Positions 1-6,900 of a stretch of DNA of 7,024 nucleotides are shown piece by piece. The notes under the pieces were generated by a model. It was given only the letters and a program-made list of their open reading frames with translations. It ran no database searches and was not told the origin of the DNA. Origin of the DNA: Cytophagaceae bacterium (GTDB taxonomy: Bacteria; Bacteroidota; Bacteroidia; Cytophagales; Spirosomataceae). Both the position numbers and the translations under genes were made by a program. Each line of letters opens with the position of its first letter. Within the stretch, counting starts at the first letter, position 1. The stretch is from NCBI GenBank assembly GCA_947471105.1, contig CANIYB010000129.1:1-7024 (forward strand), given 5' to 3'.

Positions 1-583
1 CATTGAATTTGTGACCAAAGAGCAAATTTTAAATGAGGCGATGCCGGTGATTGAAAAAATCAAAGCTTCGGGTAAGGCTAGGTTTATAGGAATTACAGGT
101 TTGCCTGTTCGCTATTTAGCTGAAATTGCGCGCCAAGTGGAGTTGGACACGGTCCTTTCTTGGGCGCATTATAATTTGCTTCAGGATGAAATTAATGATG
201 AATTAGTGCCCTTGTCTAAGGAAAAAGGGTTTGGCTTGATGAATGCTGCTCCGCTGATGCAACGGATTTTGTCTGATGCGGCACTTCCCGAATGGCATAA
301 TGCCCCGAAGGAGATGTTGGCAATCCAACCCGCTTTATTGGACATCTGTCAAAAATATGGAGTGCGTTTAAGTGATGTGGCGATGCGTTATGCCATGGAT
401 CATCCCGATATTGCTACTACGATTGTGGGGATGTGCCGACTGACCTCTATCCAACGAAACATCGCTTCTTTAGATTTCAAAATCCCAGAAGGAATTTTAG
501 ATGAGTTAGCCGCAGTCATTGCGCCTGTTAAAAATGTAATGTGGTTCGAAGGTCGGCCAGAAAATAATATACCTCGTTCTTAA
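1..583 (+). CDS. Aldo/keto reductase, L-galactose/L-fucose 1-dehydrogenase-like (5' end missing)
   Basis: Probable NAD(P)-dependent oxidation of an L-sugar at C1 to its lactone, in the cytoplasm. The reading frame is already open at base 2 and encodes IEF before the GTG at position 11. That GTG is therefore internal, and the true start lies upstream of the window. About 193 C-terminal residues are visible out of an expected 310-330. The segments IEF, RFIGITGLP (visible residues 27-35), PEWH, VGMCRLTSIQRN (142-153) and APVKN near the C-terminus follow, from memory, the plant L-galactose dehydrogenase / bacterial D-threo-aldose (L-fucose) dehydrogenase branch of the AKR superfamily. The C-terminal R-N stretch is the usual cofactor-phosphate/adenine-binding region. 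The catalytic Asp/Tyr/Lys lie in the missing N-terminal half, so activity cannot be confirmed. The stop codon is 3 nt before the next ATG, which implies one operon. The family is secure; the choice between L-galactose, L-fucose and another substrate is inference. Confidence 0.88.
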   Translation, partial: IEFVTKEQILNEAMPVIEKIKASGKARFIGITGLPVRYLAEIARQVELDTVLSWAHYNLLQDEINDELVPLSKEKGFGLMNAAPLMQRILSDAALPEWHNAPKEMLAIQPALLDICQKYGVRLSDVAMRYAMDHPDIATTIVGMCRLTSIQRNIASLDFKIPEGILDELAAVIAPVKNVMWFEGRPENNIPRS

Positions 584-586
584 CAT

Positions 587-1606
587 ATGAAAGCTTTATT
601 TCTAACGGCTATAGGCCAGACCGAGATTCGTGAAATTGAAAAGCCTAGCATAGGACCTGAAGAGGTTTTGTTGAAAATAGGGATGGTTGGTTTTTGTGGA
701 GGCGATTTAAACGGGTTCAAAGGACTTTTTGAATTGCAAGAATATCCCAATGTCTTGGGCCATGAAGTGGGTGGGACGATTGAGGCAATGGGAAGTCAAG
801 TGCCTGATTCATTTAAATTAGGTAATAAGGTTACGGTGTACCCTTATTTGAATTGTGGAAAATGTATTTCTTGTCGGAAGGGACGCAGGAATGCATGTCA
901 GGATAATAAAACGATGGGCGTGCGTCGGCCTGGTGCGATGACCCGATACATCGCGATTCATTGGCAGGATTTATTTACGTCAGAGAAACTTAGTTTAAAA
1001 GAATTGGCCTTAGTGGAACCATTGACCGTGGGTTTTCATGCGGCCGCTCGTGGCCGAGTGAGCAGTCAAGATCGGGTTGCGGTGATCGGTTGTGGCATTG
1101 TGGGAATGGGAGCCATTGCTTCTGCAGTGAATAGGGGCGCTGAGGTCATTGCCATAGACATCGATGATTCCAAAATGGACATTGCTAAAAAGATTGGCGT
1201 CGCACATACCATTAATACGAGTCGGGAAGATTTGCATGAGGCATTGACGCGGATCACGAATGGCGATGGGCCTGATGTGATTATTGAGGCCGTGGGAAAT
1301 GCGGCAACGTATCGGGCTGCAGTGGATGAGGTGGCTTATACGGGCCGAGTGGTTTGCATAGGCTATGCCAAATCTGCCGTGGAATTTAATACCGGTATTT
1401 TTGTTCGAAAGGAAATAGAAATTTTAGGTTCACGGAATTGCACGGATGAATTTCCGGAGGTGATTGCCTATTTAGAGGCGGGAAAATTTCCTGTGGAAGA
1501 TGTTATTTCAAAAACAGTTTCATTAGATGATGCGGGGGCTGCCTTGGCAGATTGGGCCGCTAACGCGAAGGGCATAACGAAAATAATGGTTGATTTTGAC
1601 CGATAA
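587..1606 (+). CDS. Zinc-dependent medium-chain (sorbitol/galactonate-type) dehydrogenase
   Basis: A 339-residue cytosolic MDR-family alcohol dehydrogenase, full length for the family (about 340-350). N-terminal GroES-like catalytic domain: FCGGD (Cys37), GHE (His59-Glu60) and VEP (Glu144) match the catalytic-zinc positions. Cys90, Cys93, Cys96 and Cys104 form the C-x2-C-x2-C-x7-C structural-zinc lobe. Rossmann domain: GCGIVG at 168-173, with Asp191 at the end of the second strand, which predicts NAD(H) over NADP(H). Expected reaction: reversible oxidation of a secondary hydroxyl of a polyol, aldonate or similar sugar acid. The GSRN motif (281-284) also occurs in L-galactonate 5-dehydrogenases such as E. 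coli LgoD (from memory), which would fit a sugar-acid substrate after the upstream dehydrogenase; this is inference. Gaps are 3 nt on both sides. One oddity is that the usual Thr/Ser after Cys-Gly in the catalytic loop is Gly39. No Shine-Dalgarno sequence is visible; the start is set by the ATG and the conserved N-terminal strand. Confidence 0.9.
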   Translation: MKALFLTAIGQTEIREIEKPSIGPEEVLLKIGMVGFCGGDLNGFKGLFELQEYPNVLGHEVGGTIEAMGSQVPDSFKLGNKVTVYPYLNCGKCISCRKGRRNACQDNKTMGVRRPGAMTRYIAIHWQDLFTSEKLSLKELALVEPLTVGFHAAARGRVSSQDRVAVIGCGIVGMGAIASAVNRGAEVIAIDIDDSKMDIAKKIGVAHTINTSREDLHEALTRITNGDGPDVIIEAVGNAATYRAAVDEVAYTGRVVCIGYAKSAVEFNTGIFVRKEIEILGSRNCTDEFPEVIAYLEAGKFPVEDVISKTVSLDDAGAALADWAANAKGITKIMVDFDR

Positions 1607-1609
1607 AAG

Positions 1610-2428
1610 ATGATAAAATCTTGTGCAACGATTGCTTTGGTGCCTCAAATTACCTCAGGTCCATGGATTTATTGGAATAATTTAGAACAAAGTTTGGCAC
1701 ATGCTTCTTCTTTGGGGTTTGATGCGGTGGAATTGTTTACTGCGTCTGATGACGCCCTTGATGTGACAGAAACCAAAACACTTCTAGAAAAATATAATTT
1801 AAGTTTGGCGGCTGTAGGCACCGGTGCGGGAAAAGTGATCCATGGATTGACCTTAACGGATCCGGATCCAAGCATACGAAAAAAAGCCATGGAATTTATC
1901 GAGTCGATGATCACCTTTGGAGCCTCTTTTGGGGCGCCAGCGATTATTGGATCCATGCAAGGAAATGTGGTGGCGGGGGTGGAACGGGAACAGGCGATGC
2001 AATGGCTGGCCGATGGACTGAATCAATTAGGGAAGCATGCCGCATCTTTGGGAGTAAAATTAATTTATGAGCCTTTAAATAGGTATGAGACTAATTTAAT
2101 CAATACGCTAGGCGATGGGGTTCAATTTTTAAAATCGCGCCAAATACAGCACGTGGGTTTATTGGCCGATTTATTTCACATGAATATCGAGGAGGCGGAT
2201 ATGGCGGCGAGTATCAGTGCGGCAGGTGATTTGGTTATCCATGTGCATTTTGCGGATAGCAATAGGCGTCCGGTGGGAAATGGGCATTCAGATTTTAGGG
2301 AAGTGGCCAAGGTATTAAACGAAATAAATTACACGGGTTATGTTTCTGCGGAGGCATTTGCTTGGCCTAATCCAGAGGCAGCGGCGACCCAAACGATACA
2401 ATCATTTAATCAGTATTTTAATCAATAA
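1610..2428 (+). CDS. TIM-barrel sugar isomerase/epimerase (xylose isomerase-like, ketose 3-epimerase type)
   Basis: A 272-residue protein of the AP-endonuclease-2/xylose isomerase-like TIM-barrel family, of normal length and without a signal peptide. Landmarks appear in barrel order: GFDAVELF (36-43, strand 2), YEPLNRYE (153-160), ADLFHMNIEE (186-195), HVHFADSNRR (211-220) and SAEAF (247-251). By analogy with D-tagatose/D-psicose 3-epimerases, Glu154, Asp187, His213 and Glu248 should bind the divalent metal, with Glu154 and Glu248 as the acid/base pair. Arg219 and His226 are likely substrate contacts. The likely reaction is epimerisation or isomerisation of a free keto-sugar or keto-acid. Members of this family are often loosely annotated as sugar-phosphate isomerases or as IolE/hydroxypyruvate isomerase-like, and the sequence does not separate these. 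It lies 3 nt after the zinc dehydrogenase and 3 nt before the mutarotase, so it probably acts on the product of one of its neighbours. The family call is firm; the substrate is unknown. Confidence 0.88.
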   Translation: MIKSCATIALVPQITSGPWIYWNNLEQSLAHASSLGFDAVELFTASDDALDVTETKTLLEKYNLSLAAVGTGAGKVIHGLTLTDPDPSIRKKAMEFIESMITFGASFGAPAIIGSMQGNVVAGVEREQAMQWLADGLNQLGKHAASLGVKLIYEPLNRYETNLINTLGDGVQFLKSRQIQHVGLLADLFHMNIEEADMAASISAAGDLVIHVHFADSNRRPVGNGHSDFREVAKVLNEINYTGYVSAEAFAWPNPEAAATQTIQSFNQYFNQ

Positions 2429-2431
2429 TGT

Positions 2432-2767
2432 ATGCAACGATTTTGTTTGGCTTTAGATCTCGTAGATGATCCAGCATTAATTAAAGAATATGAGCACTAT
2501 CATGCCAAAGGCAACGCTTGGCCCGAGGTAACCCAACATGATATTGATGCGGGAGTGTTAAATATCGAAATATTTAGAACGGGCAATCGGATGTTCATGA
2601 TTTTGGAAACGGTGGATGAGTTTACTTTTGAAAAGAAAGCGGCTTTTGATGCGACTAATCCTAAAATTGCCGCATGGGAGGAGTTGATGTGGAAATTCCA
2701 AAAGCCCTTGCCGTGGGCAAAAAATGGAGAGAAGTGGATTTTAATGGATCGTATTTTTAAATCATAA
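2432..2767 (+). CDS. L-rhamnose/L-fucose mutarotase family protein
   Basis: A 111-residue protein matching the small ferredoxin-like-fold RhaM family (about 104-115 residues). These enzymes interconvert the alpha and beta anomers of L-rhamnose or L-fucose. Visible family features are a hydrophobic first strand (FCLALDLV), EYEHYH followed by AWPEV (His24, Trp30-Pro31-Glu32), and the MFMILETVDEF strand. E. coli RhaM has the same pattern, with its active-site His in the short segment before WPE, so His24 is the probable catalytic residue. No signal peptide is present, so it acts in the cytoplasm. It would supply the correct anomer to the C1-oxidising aldo/keto reductase encoded upstream. Its presence is the best indication that the operon handles an L-sugar of the fucose/rhamnose/galactose type rather than a common D-hexose. 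The ATG at 2432 is 3 nt after the upstream stop. An ATG at 2428 overlapping that stop leads only to a 13-codon dead end. The symbol is left blank because rhamnose and fucose forms cannot be told apart here. Confidence 0.88.
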   Translation: MQRFCLALDLVDDPALIKEYEHYHAKGNAWPEVTQHDIDAGVLNIEIFRTGNRMFMILETVDEFTFEKKAAFDATNPKIAAWEELMWKFQKPLPWAKNGEKWILMDRIFKS

Positions 2768-2772
2768 ATTTT

Positions 2773-3795
2773 ATGCATCGGATGAGGGTAATTATTTTGG
2801 GATTTTGCTTGATTTTTAGTTTGAGTGTTTGTGCTCAAAAATTACTACCGTCCGAGTTCATTTTTACCAAGGCACCTTTTGCCTCTAGTCATGCGTCTAC
2901 GATTGTGGAAACCCCTAAGGGATTAGTTTCTGCATTTTTTGCAGGCAGTGATGAAGGCAATAAAGATGTGGGTATTTGGTTAAGTCGAAATATTCAGGGT
3001 CGCTGGACTCCACCGGTACAAGTAGCGGATGGGGTTCAAAATAAAAAAGTCCAGTATCCTTGTTGGAACCCTGTTCTATTCCAAATGCCGCAAGGCGAAT
3101 TGATCTTATTTTATAAAGTAGGTTCTAAGCCATCCGAATGGTGGGGGATGCTGAAGCGTTCAAAAGACGCGGGGCTAACTTGGTCTGCGGCCGAAAAATT
3201 ACCCAAAGGAATCTTGGGGCCAGTAAAGAACAAACCACTTTTGTTAGCTGATGGTACGCTATTGTGTCCAAGTAGTTCGGAAGATTCTGGAGATAAATTG
3301 CATTTTGAAATGACGAAAGATGGCGGCAGGACTTGGAAAAAAACGAAAGCCTTAAATGATGGCAAAACGTTTTCAGCCATTCAGCCTAGTGTGATTTTTC
3401 TACAGGATGGCCGCATGAAATTACTTTGCAGAAGCAATACGGGTTTTATTATGGAGGCCTATTCGTCAGACCAGGGAAATACTTGGACTCCTTTGCAAAA
3501 GACGAATTTAAAAAATCCTAACTCGGGTTCTGATGCCATTACCCTAAAAAGTGGTCTACATGTTTTGGTGCATAATCCACTTGGGAATAGGCCAAAAGAA
3601 ACGGAAGGGGAGCGTGAGATTTTAGCGGTTTCCACGTCAAAAGATGGGACACATTGGACTAAAATGGGTGAGTTAGAAAATACACCATTGAAAGAATTCT
3701 CCTATCCTGCCATTATTCAAACGCGCGATGGCCGCATTCACATTACCTACACTTGGAAACGTGAAAAAATCAAACATGCTTTTTTAAAATTTTAA
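2773..3795 (+). CDS. Exported BNR/Asp-box beta-propeller, sialidase-like glycan-active protein
   Basis: A 340-residue secreted protein. A hydrophobic signal peptide ends near VCA|Q (cleavage after about residue 21). The Cys at 20 is not in a convincing lipobox because Val precedes it, so a soluble periplasmic or secreted protein is more likely than a lipoprotein. ATG 2773 lies 5 nt after the upstream stop. Met4 (2782) is an equally plausible start and gives a tidier signal peptide. Three good Asp-boxes (S/T-x-D-x-G-x-T-W) occur at residues 130-137, 181-188 and 231-238, with a degenerate fourth at 289-295, as in six-bladed sialidase-type propellers. Other likely conserved segments are SSHAST (38-43), PCWNPVLF (96-103), GPVKNKP (149-155) and TYTWKR (325-330). 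The RIP-type N-terminal Arg motif of GH33 sialidases is absent; SSHAST occupies that place. True sialidase activity is therefore doubtful. It probably cleaves a terminal sugar from the glycan whose monosaccharide the operon degrades (inference). The fold is confident, the substrate unknown. Confidence 0.85.
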   Translation: MHRMRVIILGFCLIFSLSVCAQKLLPSEFIFTKAPFASSHASTIVETPKGLVSAFFAGSDEGNKDVGIWLSRNIQGRWTPPVQVADGVQNKKVQYPCWNPVLFQMPQGELILFYKVGSKPSEWWGMLKRSKDAGLTWSAAEKLPKGILGPVKNKPLLLADGTLLCPSSSEDSGDKLHFEMTKDGGRTWKKTKALNDGKTFSAIQPSVIFLQDGRMKLLCRSNTGFIMEAYSSDQGNTWTPLQKTNLKNPNSGSDAITLKSGLHVLVHNPLGNRPKETEGEREILAVSTSKDGTHWTKMGELENTPLKEFSYPAIIQTRDGRIHITYTWKREKIKHAFLKF

Positions 3796-3813
3796 AACCT
3801 TTTTGTTTTTTTT
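3782..3813 (+). terminator. Possible weak terminator: AT-only palindrome plus T-run
   Basis: TTTTAAAATTTTAAAA (3782-3797) overlaps the stop codon of the propeller gene. It is followed by CC and a T-rich run from 3800 to 3813, interrupted by one G. A hairpin of only A-U pairs would be unstable, so termination here is uncertain and read-through towards the SusC gene is possible. No GC-rich intrinsic terminator is visible anywhere in the gap. Confidence 0.25.
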
Positions 3814-3815
3814 GA

Positions 3816-3840
3816 GTTAAGATTTGAAATTTATTTTAAC
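3816..3840. repeat. Imperfect hairpin in the intergenic region
   Basis: GTTAAGAT (3816-3823) faces ATTTTAAC (3833-3840) across a 9-nt loop. This makes an 8-bp stem with one G-U wobble when transcribed from the + strand. No T-run follows it. It could be a weak RNA structure at the end of the upstream transcript or a chance AT-rich pairing. Confidence 0.25.
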
Positions 3841-3857
3841 TAATTATAAAGAAATTA

Positions 3858-3880
3858 TTATGATAGTATTACTATCATAA
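3858..3880. promoter_or_regulatory. Perfect 10-bp inverted repeat, probable operator for the SusC gene
   Basis: TTATGATAGT (3858-3867) and ACTATCATAA (3871-3880) are exact reverse complements separated by ATT. The centre is at 3869, about 24 bp upstream of the -7 element at 3893-3900, so the palindrome covers the position where a Bacteroidota -33 element would lie. The two-fold symmetry suggests binding of a dimeric regulator, such as a GntR-, LacI- or Crp-type protein. No regulator gene is in the window. Overlap with the -33 site fits a repressor, or an activator replacing a weak -33 box. The structure is seen directly; the operator role is inferred. Confidence 0.6.
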
Positions 3881-3900
3881 ATAAAAGTCTTTTATATTTG
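3869..3900 (+). promoter_or_regulatory. Bacteroidota-type promoter of the SusC gene
   Basis: TATATTTG at 3893-3900 matches the Bacteroidota -7 consensus TAnnTTTG exactly. The -33 TTG is represented only by TTA at 3869-3871, with 21 nt between, and lies inside the inverted repeat. Transcription would begin a few bases after 3900, leaving a short A/T-rich leader of roughly 30 nt before the ATG at 3939. This spacing supports an independent promoter for the transporter gene, distinct from the catabolic operon. Confidence 0.55.
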
Positions 3901-3938
3901 TTTTTTTAACTCTTTCATTAACATTCAAAAAACAATTT

Positions 3939-6900
3939 ATGAAGAAAAAATTACGGTTATTGATGATTCTTTGGATTGCGGCATTGAGTCCAATGTACGC
4001 CCAAGAAAGACAGGTTACAGGAAAAGTAACCAATGATGCCGGTGAGGCGTTGGTTGGTGTAACTATTTCCATCAAAGGAACGAGTCGAGGTACGAATTCT
4101 GATGTGAATGGTTCATTTAAAATTAATGCAGGACCTACTAGTTCATTAATTTTCACTTATGTAGGGTATGTAAATCAGGAGATATTAGTAGGTAACAAAT
4201 CATTGATTAACGTCCAACTAGTAGCTGCCAATGAAACGTTAGATGAGGTGGTTGTGACCACATTTGGTACCGCTAAAAAGTCATCTTTTACAGGTTCTTC
4301 TGCTAAAATTGGAGCAGAGAAATTAGCGGTTAGGCCTATTACCAATATAGGTCAGGCATTAGAAGGTATTGCGCCAGGGGTTTCGACTACATCGACATCG
4401 GGGCAACCAGGATCTTCGCCTGACGTTCGTATACGTGGTTTTGGTTCTATTTCTTCATCTAATTCGCCTTTATATGTGGTGGATGGAGTTCCTTTTTCTG
4501 CGAGTATCGCTAATTTAAATAATGATGATATTGAGACCATAACGGTTTTAAAGGATGCGGCATCTACTGCTTTGTATGGTGCTCGTGCAGCGAATGGTGT
4601 GGTCATGGTGACAACGAAAAAAGGAACCAAAGGGAAGAATTCAATCAACATTAAATACACCAAAGGTTTTAACACGCGTGCGCTTCCTGAGTACGATCGT
4701 GTAGGTGCTGCTGATTATTATCCATTAATGTGGGAATCAAATCGAAACAACTTAGCGTATCGTGCGGCTAGTCCGGTGGCCATCGCAACAGCCAATACAA
4801 CAGCATCTGCTGGTTTGGGTGCAATCGTTGGTACAGGCTATAACGTATATGACGTACCGTTCGCATCTTTAGTGGGAACCGATGGAAAACTAAATCCAGC
4901 GGCCAAATTAATTTATAGTGCAGATGACTTGAATTGGGAGAATGCCATCATGCGTCAAGGAGTACGTGATGAGGTGAGTGCAAATTTCTCTGGATCGAAT
5001 GGGAAGTCTGATTATTTCTTTTCAGTTTCTTATTTAAATGATAAGGGATATCAAATCAAATCGGATTATGATCGTTTTACAGCTCGTTTAAACGTAAATA
5101 ATCAAATGAATTCTTGGCTAAAAGTGGGAGCCAATATGACGACTACGATGACCACTTCGAATCAATCAACGGCTGATGGAGGAACTTCATTTGTCAATCC
5201 TTTCTTCTTTACAAGGGGTATGGCGCCGATTTATCCAGTCTATGCGTATGATCCGGCCAAGCCAGGAAGCTTTTTGAAGTTGGAAAATGGAAAAACAAGG
5301 TATGATTATGGAAATTTAAGTGCTTTAGGTTTATCTAACCGTCCTCAATACGGTGGCCGTCACGTAGTGGCTGAAACAGAATTGAATGAGAACTTCTTCA
5401 GAAGAAATCTTTTTGGAGGTCGTAGTTTTGCTGAAATCACATTCTTGAAAGATTTCAAATTCACGAATACGATTGGTTTAGATATTACGAATGCGAACAC
5501 CGTTGTTTTTGGAAATCCAGAAATTGGTGATGGTGCGCCAGCAGGCCGTGCGCAAAATACGTTTGAAAATATTACCAATTACAACTTATCCCAATTGTTA
5601 AATTACAGTCATTCTTTTGGCAAGCACAATGTGGATGCTTTAGTGGGGCATGAGAATTATAATTTAGTGAGTAATAGTTTGGATGGTTCTCGAAGCCAAC
5701 AAATTTTGGATGGAAATTATGAGTTGATCAATTTCACGACAACCACTAATTTAACTTCTCAGTATGATTTACGCCGAGTGGAAGGATTTTTCTCTCGTGT
5801 GAATTATGACTATGATTCAAAATATTTTGTTTCGTTTTCAGCTCGTCGCGATGGATCTTCTAAATTTTACCAAGATAAGCGCTGGGGTACATTCTATTCA
5901 GCATCTGCGGCATGGCGTTTGGATCAAGAAGATTTTATGAAGGAATTGACTTTCATTGACAACATGAAATTAAGAGCTTCTTATGGCCAAACAGGTAACG
6001 ATGGTGGAATTAGTAATTATGCTTGGCAACCTTTGTATGCGTTAGGTTGGAATAACGCAACTGAGCCGGGTATTCTACAATCAAGTTTAGGAAGTAGAAC
6101 GTTAGAATGGGAAACAAATACATCTTTTGATGTGGCCTTGGAATTTGGATTATTTAAAAACCGAATCAATGGTTCCATTGAATATTTTGATCGCCAATCG
6201 ACCAATTTGATTTTTGCAGTTCCTTTGCCATTATCGGTGGGTATACAAACGGAAACAAGAAACATTGGTTCCATGTACAACAAGGGATTTGAGATTCAGT
6301 TGAGCGGAGATGTAGTAAGAACGAAAGACTTCGTTTGGAACTTTGATGTCAATGCAACCAAATTGGAAAATAAAATTACCAAAATGCCTGCTGAAAGTAA
6401 GGAGATCATCGATGGAACTAAAAAGTTAAAAGAAGGTACTTCCTTGTATGATTATTGGTTGCGTGAGTACAAAGGTGTGAATCCAGAAAATGGAGTTGCG
6501 GAGTATCGTGCGATTTCATATGTAGCTTCTAATTCAAGAATTACGCCTACTGGTGATACGTTAACCAACAACATTGCGAATGCAAGATATTGGTACAATG
6601 GAACATCTATTCCTGATTTAACTGGATCCGTAACGAATTCAATCCGTTACAAAGGATTTACTTTGTCGGCTTTAATGGTATACCAATTAGGAGGTAAAAT
6701 TTATGATGCGGCCTATGCAGGTTTAATGGGTGCGGGATATCATAATGCAAAGCATGTGGACATCTTGAACCGTTGGGTTAATCCGGGAGATAAAACCAAT
6801 GTGCCTAGAATGGATAATGGTCGAACTTCGGATTTTGATGCTGCATCAGACCGTTGGTTGATCGATGGAAGTTATATGAATGTGCGTTCTGTGACCTTAT

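Noticed and set aside
11..13. GTG as the start codon of the first gene
   Set aside because: The frame is open upstream to the window edge, and the residues before the GTG (IEF, preceded by a codon ending in C that is compatible with Asp) match the conserved internal DIEF segment of the family. The gene is simply cut by the window.
1859..1870. Short tandem GGATCC GGATCC
   Set aside because: It lies in the epimerase coding sequence, encoding part of TDPDP, and is explained by codon choice; no larger repeat surrounds it.
2428..2469. ATG at 2428 overlapping the epimerase stop codon (TAATG) as a coupled start
   Set aside because: That frame stops after 13 codons. The mutarotase frame begins with the ATG at 2432.
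2773..2841. Lipoprotein signal in the propeller protein because of Cys20
   Set aside because: The residue before Cys is Val, not Gly/Ala/Ser, and a V-x-A|Q signal peptidase I site fits directly after it.
3818..3826. TAAGATTTG as a second -7 promoter box
   Set aside because: It has three rather than two bases between TA and TTTG and no -33-like TTG at proper distance. The exact TAnnTTTG match at 3893-3900 is better placed.
3875..4156. Minus-strand open frame across the susC promoter and 5' end
   Set aside because: It is antisense to a clear signal peptide and CarboxypepD_reg-like domain, shows no recognisable domain, and its N-terminal part lies over the coding strand of susC. Treated as a shadow frame, as are the other minus-strand frames inside the genes.
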